Source of the DNA: Hymenobacter terricola
GTDB taxonomy: Bacteria; Bacteroidota; Bacteroidia; Cytophagales; Hymenobacteraceae
DNA: 64,000 nucleotides
Direction: 5' to 3'
NCBI RefSeq assembly: GCF_017921975.2
Contig: NZ_JAGEMO020000062.1
Coordinates: 23,671-87,670, forward strand
The notes beneath the pieces were generated by a model. It did not search any database and was not told the DNA's origin. It saw only the letters and a list, made by a program, of their open reading frames with translations. Positions 59,401 through 64,000 of this stretch are shown here, piece after piece (position 1 is the stretch's first letter; every line of letters begins with the position of its first letter). The position numbers were made by a program, and so were the translations under genes.

Positions 59401-61533
59401 CCGGTTGCTGATATTGGGAGCCGCCGCCGTGTTGGTGTAGGTGACGGCGCGCAGGGCGGCCTGCCACTGGGCCACGGTGGCCGTGGCGCCGGCCGAGGTC
59501 AGGGTCAACACGCCAGCCGTATTGCTGGCGATGGCAATGTTGCCCATGGCCACGTTGGTGAAGGCCAGCACGTCTTCCGCGCTCTGGTAGTTGCCCGTGA
59601 TGCTCACCGTAGCCGAAGCCAGCGTGGCATTATCCAGGTCCGTCACGGTCAGGGCCGCGTCGATGGCGACCGGCGTAGAAGGGCCGGGCAGACTCTGCGT
59701 AAACGCGGTGTTGCCGCCGCTGGTCGTCACGACGGGTGCATCGTTCACCGCCGTCACGCTCACGTTTTTGGTGGCCACGTTGCTGCCGAGGGCGCCATCA
59801 TTCACCGCGAAGCTCACGGTGCGGGGCGTGGTGTTGGGAGTATTCGAGGAGTTCGTGTAAGTAACGGCGCGCAGGGCGGCCTGCCACTGGGCCACGGTGG
59901 CCGTGGCGCCGGCCGAGGTCAGGGTCAACACGCCGCCGCTGTTGCTGGCCGGGGCAATGTTGCCCATGGCCACGTTGGTGAAGGCCAGCACGTCTTCCGC
60001 GCTCTGGTAGTTGCCCGTGATGCTCACCGTAGCCGAAGCCAGCGTGGCATTATCCAGGTCCGTCACGGTCAGGGCCGCGTCGATGGCGACCGGCGTAGAA
60101 GGGCCGGGCAGACTCTGCGTAAACGCGGTGTTGCCGCCGCTGGTCGTCACGACGGGTGCATCGTTCACCGCCGTCACGCTCACGTTTTTGGTGGCCACGT
60201 TGCTGCCGAGGGCGCCATCATTCACCGCGAAGCTCACGGTGCGGGGCGTGGTGTTGGGAGTATTCGAGGAGTTCGTGTAAGTAACGGCGCGCAGGGCGGC
60301 CTGCCACTGGGCCACGGTGGCCGTGGCGCCGGCCGAGGTCAGGGTCAACACGCCGCCGCTGTTGCTGGCCGGGGCAATGTTGCCCATGGCCACGTTGGTG
60401 AAGGCCAGCACGTCTTCCGCGCTCTGGTAGTTGCCCGTAATGCTCACCGTAGCCGAAGCCAGCGTAGCGTTATCGTCCGTCAAGGTCAGGGCCGCATCAA
60501 TGGCAACCGCCGTGGAGGTCACGTTGTTGCCTTCGACGAAGGCCGTGGTGCCACCGCTGGTCGTTACGACGGGCGCGCTGTTGGAATCCAGCACCAGGCC
60601 GTTGTAGGTGGCGCCCGCCGTGGCCGGCACCACCACCGTGCGGCCCGTGCCGGTGCTGCTATAGCGCAGAATGGCGCCCGTGCCCACAAACTGGTCCGTA
60701 ACGTACACCTGCCCGCCTAGCGCGTCATACGCCAAATCCGTCGGCTGCGTGAAATTGACGGCCCCCGAAGCCAGCGGCGTCACCGTGAAGCCGGTGCTCA
60801 GGCTCACTACTTTCAGGGCATCGAGCGTAGCCGTGGCGCTGCCCTGGGTGAAGAATAAGCGGTTGCCGGCCACATCCAGCGCCAGTCCATTGTAATCGGC
60901 ATTGGCCGTAGCGGGCACGATGACCGTGCGGCTCGCGCCCGCCGTGGTGAAGCGCAGAATAGCGCCTGTACCCGTGAACTGGTCGGCTACGTAGAGCAGG
61001 CTGCCAGCCGCGTCCAGCACCAAATCGGTAGGCTGCGAGAAACTGGCAGGCCCCGAAGCCAGCGTGGTTACGCTCAAAGTGGACAGGTTGACCAATTTCA
61101 GCGCATCGAGGGCGGAGTTGGTGGCGCTGCCCTGGGTGAAAAAGAGGCGGTTATTGGCCGCATCCAGGGCCAGGCCGTTATAGGTGGCCCCGGCCGTGGG
61201 CGGCACGATAACCGTGCGGCCCGTGCCCGCCGTGGTGAAGCGCAGAATGCCACCCGTGCCCACGTACTGGTCGGCCACGTAGATAAAGCCGTTGGCCTTA
61301 TCGAGCACGATGTCCGTGGGCTGCGAGAAGCTGGCCGCCGCCGAGGCCAGGGTCGCGCCCCCGCTCCCGTCCGGGTTCACGGCTTTGGCGGCATCGAGGG
61401 TGGCCGTGCTGCTGCCCTGGGTGTAGTATATTTTGGAAAGCTGCGCCCACGCGCCGGGCGCGGTCAGCAGCAGCAAAAAGAGCACCCCAGCTCCCAGGTG
61501 GAAGCAGCGGGCAAGAGAATAGCGGTGTTTCAT
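56467..61533 (-). CDS. Large T9SS-secreted repeat adhesin
   Basis: 1688 residues. Sec leader to about residue 31 (LFLLLLTAPGAWA). About 32-320 forms three beta-propeller-like units of the form NRLFFTQGSATATLDALK with YVADQFTGTGAILRF. Then come three near-identical 140-residue cadherin-like units (ITGNYQSAEDVLAFTNVAMG, VTYTNSSNTPNTTPRTVSF), Ig-like units (VTVTFSENVTGFSASGVAV), the WNGSVSTDWFTAGNW module, and the C-terminal type A sorting domain (VFPNPAHAAVSVELP to AGEYSLRLQTAAG). Probably exported by T9SS and attached to the surface. The start ATG is at 61533. Confidence 0.9.
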   Translation of the reverse strand: MKHRYSLARCFHLGAGVLFLLLLTAPGAWAQLSKIYYTQGSSTATLDAAKAVNPDGSGGATLASAAASFSQPTDIVLDKANGFIYVADQYVGTGGILRFTTAGTGRTVIVPPTAGATYNGLALDAANNRLFFTQGSATNSALDALKLVNLSTLSVTTLASGPASFSQPTDLVLDAAGSLLYVADQFTGTGAILRFTTAGASRTVIVPATANADYNGLALDVAGNRLFFTQGSATATLDALKVVSLSTGFTVTPLASGAVNFTQPTDLAYDALGGQVYVTDQFVGTGAILRYSSTGTGRTVVVPATAGATYNGLVLDSNSAPVVTTSGGTTAFVEGNNVTSTAVAIDAALTLTDDNATLASATVSITGNYQSAEDVLAFTNVAMGNIAPASNSGGVLTLTSAGATATVAQWQAALRAVTYTNSSNTPNTTPRTVSFAVNDGALGSNVATKNVSVTAVNDAPVVTTSGGNTAFTQSLPGPSTPVAIDAALTVTDLDNATLASATVSITGNYQSAEDVLAFTNVAMGNIAPASNSGGVLTLTSAGATATVAQWQAALRAVTYTNSSNTPNTTPRTVSFAVNDGALGSNVATKNVSVTAVNDAPVVTTSGGNTAFTQSLPGPSTPVAIDAALTVTDLDNATLASATVSITGNYQSAEDVLAFTNVAMGNIAIASNTAGVLTLTSAGATATVAQWQAALRAVTYTNTAAAPNISNRTISFAANDGTTASNVATKTVTLARAAVTVASVAVPVNGTYRTGQNLDFTVTFTAAVTVNAAGGTPTLLLTLDTGGSVAATYLSGSGTSALIFRYTVVSGNLDATGIALGTALLANGGTIRDAAAQDAVLTLNGVGPTAGVLVDGVAPTLTSINRQTPAAALTNATTLVYRVTFSEAVNGVGPTDFALMATGTATGSIAFATLVSSGVYDVTVNPVSGNGTLRLDLNSSGTGITDVPGNAIVGGFTTGQSYTLDTSAPTVAITSTASNPTSTSPIPVTVTFSENVTGFSASGVAVTNGTLSGFTAVSGTVYTFSITPAGTGLVTVNVAASVAQDAATNDNTAAPQLSIQYNAPITQVVWNGSVSTDWFTAGNWTGGVPTATLDALVPAGMPRYPSIASGSATAKILTLNTGGTISQTGGTLDLKGDFVTNGSYSATGGTLALTGAASQAVGGSSPATLWNLSVGAAGATLSGPATLARVLTLTGNLATGGQPFTLLSDATGTALVVNTTGVVLGNATVQRYIDPSLNAGLGYRHYSAPVSNSIVADLTTAGFSPVVNPTYNTSATPALETPFPTVYGYDQSRLTLTSSLGAFDKGFFSPAALSSGLTVGRGYTVNIGASQLVDFVGTLNNGDLTLPLARNAGATATDAGWQLLGNPYPAPLDASAINLADRPNLDASIYVFSSTAQYAGQYRSYVNGIGGNPVVPVGQGFFARVSPGQTSGSVTFRNSQRLTSPDATPFQRGAAETRPLLQLTLRGATGTTASDDTYVYFQAGATAGIDPQYDAVKLPNSTGLNLASIAMGTQLAINGLPVGSTTTVTVPLFIGLPATGTYTLNAAQVLNFTTGAQPFLRDLQLNTLTDLSQQPTYAFTQNAFSTAPRFEVVFGPQQVLGTASAALAGQVAVFPNPAHAAVSVELPAALSHQAVTAALVDALGRVVLTQQLAAGRSTHTLPLTNVAAGEYSLRLQTAAGVVVKKLVVE
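59533..60438. repeat. Exact tandem DNA repeat, period 420 bases
   Basis: Bases 59533-60018 are identical to 59953-60438, an offset of 420 bases, with a third, diverged copy before 59533 and after 60438. Each unit encodes 140 residues of the cadherin-like domain of the adhesin. Exact identity over 486 bases means recent duplication or gene conversion. Confidence 0.95.
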
Positions 61534-61632
61534 TGGAAACTGCGTGGTGAAGCAAACTCAATAGTGGGGCCCTCCCCCGCTGCCAGCGGGTGGGGCATGC
61601 CGCCCAAAACGGCGGCCAGCAGCAACCAAGGC

Positions 61633-62331
61633 CTATTGCGACGGAAAATCGCCGAACAGGGAAATGCAATAGTTCATCACCAGCGAGGTGGGCATAATAT
61701 CAACGGCCAGTCCTGAGCCAGCTCCCTGAATGGTGCTGGCGTGCGCGGGGGTGGTGGCCGGGGCGGGCCCGTAGCCCAGCACGCTCACGGTTTCGCCATT
61801 CACATCAACCCCGGCCAGCGTGGCGGGCACGTTGCCCACCGGCGAGCTGCTGGTGGGCACGGTGTTGGCCTGAAGCGCGTGGGTATGGGCCGGCAGCTGC
61901 GTGCCGGTCAGCGTGCGGGTTTCGGTGCCGCCCAGCTGCCCAAGCGCGTAGTTCGACAGGCCGGGGCCCTGGTGGTAGTGGCGCGGGGCCCGGCCCCGCA
62001 GGTCGGGCAGGGCAAAGGTGGTTTGACCGTCGCCACCGTAGGTAGTGCCCAGCAGAAAAAACAGGGTCGTATTCTGCGCAATGGACTGCAGGCTGCCATC
62101 GCAGAAAGCCCAGCCCTGCGGCGCGAAGTTGCCGGCAAAGAGCATGATTTCGCCCACGTAAGGGCTGCCACCCGTCACCTGCCGGGGCGCGGCCAGGGCC
62201 GGGCTGGCCACCGCCGCGCCCGTGAGCGCGGCCCCCAATCGTTTCAACCAATTGCGGCGGGCCGGTCGGGCGGGGGCCTGCCGAGGGCCCATAATCGGCT
62301 CCAACCCAGCAGCAGTTGCTCTTAAACGCAT
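61633..62331 (-). CDS. Phage tail-collar (microcystin-dependent-protein-like) protein 1
   Basis: 232 residues. An RR motif ARRNWLKRLGAALTG starts a leader ending near LAAP. The collar domain follows: YVGEIMLFAGNFAPQGWAFCDG, then YGGDGQTTFALPDLRGRAP and GTQLPAHTH; the C-terminus ends MNYCISLFGDFPSQ. Tail-collar proteins of this type are found on phage fibres and as free exported proteins in Bacteroidota. A second start lies at residue 14. First of three paralogues, distance 40 bases. Confidence 0.85.
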   Translation of the reverse strand: MRLRATAAGLEPIMGPRQAPARPARRNWLKRLGAALTGAAVASPALAAPRQVTGGSPYVGEIMLFAGNFAPQGWAFCDGSLQSIAQNTTLFFLLGTTYGGDGQTTFALPDLRGRAPRHYHQGPGLSNYALGQLGGTETRTLTGTQLPAHTHALQANTVPTSSSPVGNVPATLAGVDVNGETVSVLGYGPAPATTPAHASTIQGAGSGLAVDIMPTSLVMNYCISLFGDFPSQ

Positions 62332-62371
62332 AACAAACGGGAATTAAAATTCAAAAAAAAGCGCCCGCAAC

Positions 62372-63076
62372 TTAGGACCGGGACGGATAAATGCCTTGCA
62401 GCGCGATGCAGTAGTTGAGCACCAGGTAGGGCGACTGCAGGCCAATGGGCAGGCTGCTGCCGGCAACTCCCAGGGTGGTGGCCCCGGCCAGCGCGTTGGG
62501 CGCGGCCGCCCGGTGCAGCACGCTCACGGCTTCGCCGCTGGCATTGGCGGCGGTGGTGGCCACGGCGGGCACGTTGCCGCCGGGGCTGCTGCTGGTGCCG
62601 GCCACGGCAAGCACCTGCGCGCCGTGGAGGTGCGACGGCAGCTCGCTTATTAGCAGGGTGGTGCTTTCGTTCCCCACCTGCTCCCCAATGGTGCGGGCGG
62701 TGAGGCCGGGGCCCTGGAACTGACCAATGGGCGTGGTCCCTTGCAGGTTAGGCAAGGCGAAATTGGTGCGCCCATCGCCCCCGTAAAACGTGCCCAGTAA
62801 CGAAAACAAGGCCGTGTTCTGCTGAATGGACAGCAGCTGCCCATTGCAGAGCGCATAGCCCCGCGGCGCAAAATTGCCCGCAAACAGCATGATTTCGCCC
62901 ACGAAAGTATCGGCGTCGAGGATATTTTCGGGGCTGGCCGGGCGGGCCAGGGCGGGCGTGGCCAGGGCCGCGCCCCCCAGCAGCGCCCCCAGGCGCTTTA
63001 GCCAGCTGCGCCGGGCGGGTTCGGCGGCGGGAGCAGTCGTGGTGTCCGGGCCTGCGGGGAGGAATTGGGAGGACAT
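62372..63076 (-). CDS. Phage tail-collar protein 2
   Basis: 234 residues from ATG 63076; a TTG upstream would add four. The leader is ARRSWLKRLGALLGGAALAT, then FVGEIMLFAGNFAPRGYALC, YGGDGRTNFALPNLQG and ISELPSHLHGAQV, ending NYCIALQGIYPSRS. It is closest to collar protein 3 in the C-terminus. Lies 40-50 bases from its neighbours and is probably co-transcribed. Confidence 0.85.
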   Translation of the reverse strand: MSSQFLPAGPDTTTAPAAEPARRSWLKRLGALLGGAALATPALARPASPENILDADTFVGEIMLFAGNFAPRGYALCNGQLLSIQQNTALFSLLGTFYGGDGRTNFALPNLQGTTPIGQFQGPGLTARTIGEQVGNESTTLLISELPSHLHGAQVLAVAGTSSSPGGNVPAVATTAANASGEAVSVLHRAAAPNALAGATTLGVAGSSLPIGLQSPYLVLNYCIALQGIYPSRS

Positions 63077-63129
63077 AGCGTTGAGCAACAGGAAGTAAAT
63101 GGAAAATTAGCGGGCCGAAGTCCCGGCCG

Positions 63130-63825
63130 CTAGCTGCGCGAAGGGAAAATCCCTTGCAGCGCGATGCAGAAATTGAGCGTGTTGTAGGGCGCGAGGATGC
63201 TGACGGGCAAGCTGCTCCCCGTGGTGGTCACGGCCGTGGCGTCGGCCGCCGCGTTGGGGCCGGGCGCGTAGGCCAGCAGGTTCACCGTCTCCCCGTTGAG
63301 GTCGTTGGTGGCCGAGGCCACGGCGGCAACCGTGCCCACGGGCGAGTTGGAAGTGGCGGCCAGGCTGCTCACCTGGTAGCCGTGGCTGTGCGCCGGCAAC
63401 TGCCCGGCGCTGATGGTTACGTTCTCGGTGCCCCCGCTCTGGCCCAGGAGGTAATTGCTGCTGGTGCCGCGCGGAGTGCGCCCGCGCAGGTCGGGCAGGG
63501 CGAAGTTGGTTTGGCCATTGCCGCCAAAAGTGGTACCCAGGATGGAAAACAGGGCCTGGTTTTGGTTAATGGGCAGCAGCTGGCCTTCACAGGCGGCCCA
63601 GCCCCGCGGCGTAAAGCCGAACGCGAACAGCTGGATTTCACCCAGGTAAGGCTGAATGCCCTGCACCTGCTGCGGCGACGCGGGCCGGGCCTTGGCTGCC
63701 CGGCTCAGCAGCAGGCCGCCCAGCACTGCTGCCAGGCCTTTCAGCCAGCCGCGCCGGGTGGGCGGCTCCGTTTGCGAAATAATGGCCGGCAAAGAAGGGC
63801 CAGCGGGAGTAATGTTTTTTTCCAT
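63130..63825 (-). CDS. Phage tail-collar protein 3
   Basis: 231 residues. Leader with TRRGWLKGLAAVLGGLLLSR; collar core YLGEIQLFAFGFTPRGWAAC, FGGNGQTNFALPDLRGRTP and GQLPAHSHGYQ, end NFCIALQGIFPSRS. First gene of the collar operon, with a promoter match upstream at 63886-63916. Confidence 0.85.
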   Translation of the reverse strand: MEKNITPAGPSLPAIISQTEPPTRRGWLKGLAAVLGGLLLSRAAKARPASPQQVQGIQPYLGEIQLFAFGFTPRGWAACEGQLLPINQNQALFSILGTTFGGNGQTNFALPDLRGRTPRGTSSNYLLGQSGGTENVTISAGQLPAHSHGYQVSSLAATSNSPVGTVAAVASATNDLNGETVNLLAYAPGPNAAADATAVTTTGSSLPVSILAPYNTLNFCIALQGIFPSRS

Positions 63826-63885
63826 ACAGAGAAGAAGGAAGAACTACTTGCCTGAAAGCAGCAGTAAGCACCACCATTCAGGCCC

Positions 63886-63916
63886 CAAACGTAGGGGTTT
63901 AAATTGAGCATTACAA
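63886..63916 (-). promoter_or_regulatory. Bacteroidota-type promoter of the tail-collar genes
   Basis: On the minus strand TTG (63914-63916) is followed after 20 bases by TACGTTTG (63886-63893), an exact TAnnTTTG -7 box with normal spacing. The first collar gene starts about 60 bases downstream. Confidence 0.65.
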
Positions 63917-63974
63917 GGTATTAATCCAAAAACAACTATATCGAATCCCTGCTAAAAAACCCGGCCAGTGCCGG

Positions 63975-64000
63975 GGGGCGCATCCGGCCGGATGCGCCCC
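63975..64000. repeat. Perfect 26-base GC palindrome at the window edge
   Basis: GGGGCGCATCCGG and its exact reverse complement meet without a loop. It ends with the window, so it may be longer; it might be a terminator stem or a cruciform site. Confidence 0.6.

Overview
The window comes from a high-GC Bacteroidota chromosome, most likely the Cytophagales/Hymenobacter group. This is an inference from the type IX secretion (T9SS) sorting tails, the DUF4394 and DUF5908 families, a TAnnTTTG-type promoter and the cyanobacterial-like group 2a hydrogenase. No 16S gene is present, so the genus is a guess.

Region 1 (1-20140, + strand) is most of an extracellular contractile injection system (eCIS; antifeeding-prophage/PVC/AlgoCIS type). 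The order is tube protein (cut by the window edge), second tube-like protein, DUF5908 mini-protein, LysM tube/baseplate protein, VgrG-like spike, PAAR tip, gp25 wedge, two large wedge proteins, a PKD/Ig-domain protein where Afp has its tail fibre, a tape measure protein, a DUF4157 protein with a possible HNH-like C-terminus, and the AAA+ ATPase. Sheath and cap genes are not seen and should lie upstream.

Region 2 (20165-34631, - strand) is a contiguous [NiFe]-hydrogenase locus: small and large subunits of the group 2a type (no Tat leader), maturation protease, a small accessory protein, a TPR-like protein, hypA-hypB-hypF-hypC-hypD-hypE, an NHL propeller protein, a nickel-permease-like protein, a small conserved protein and a DUF151 nuclease-like protein. 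It encodes what is needed to build a soluble or peripheral H2-oxidising enzyme on the cytoplasmic side; no dedicated electron acceptor gene is visible.

Region 3 (34996-42788) is a mixture: an N-acetylmuramidase, a DUF4394 secreted protein that looks truncated, several small hypotheticals, an orphan VbhA-like antitoxin, a CAT-anticodon tRNA, a HAD phosphatase overlapping an M50 protease, and a membrane protein. Region 4 (43013-50811) has a very large secreted thermolysin-like protease and a probable copper-related trio (small protein, MbnP-like lipoprotein, CDICGC outer-membrane barrel). Region 5 (51041-55545) is a glycolipid-modification module (GT39, flippase-like, YdjC deacetylase, polyprenyl-phosphate GT2). 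Region 6 (55836-63825, - strand) holds a lipoprotein, a 1688-residue repeat adhesin with exact DNA repeats, and three paralogous tail-collar proteins with RR-type leaders.

The intergenic DNA is full of palindromic elements. Family A (about 105 bp, two complementary arms of about 35 bp with arm changes that compensate each other) occurs about twelve times, only between 0.9 and 33.6 kb, inside the eCIS and hydrogenase loci; one composite copy has been read into the 3' end of hypF. Families B, C and D are other inverted repeats.
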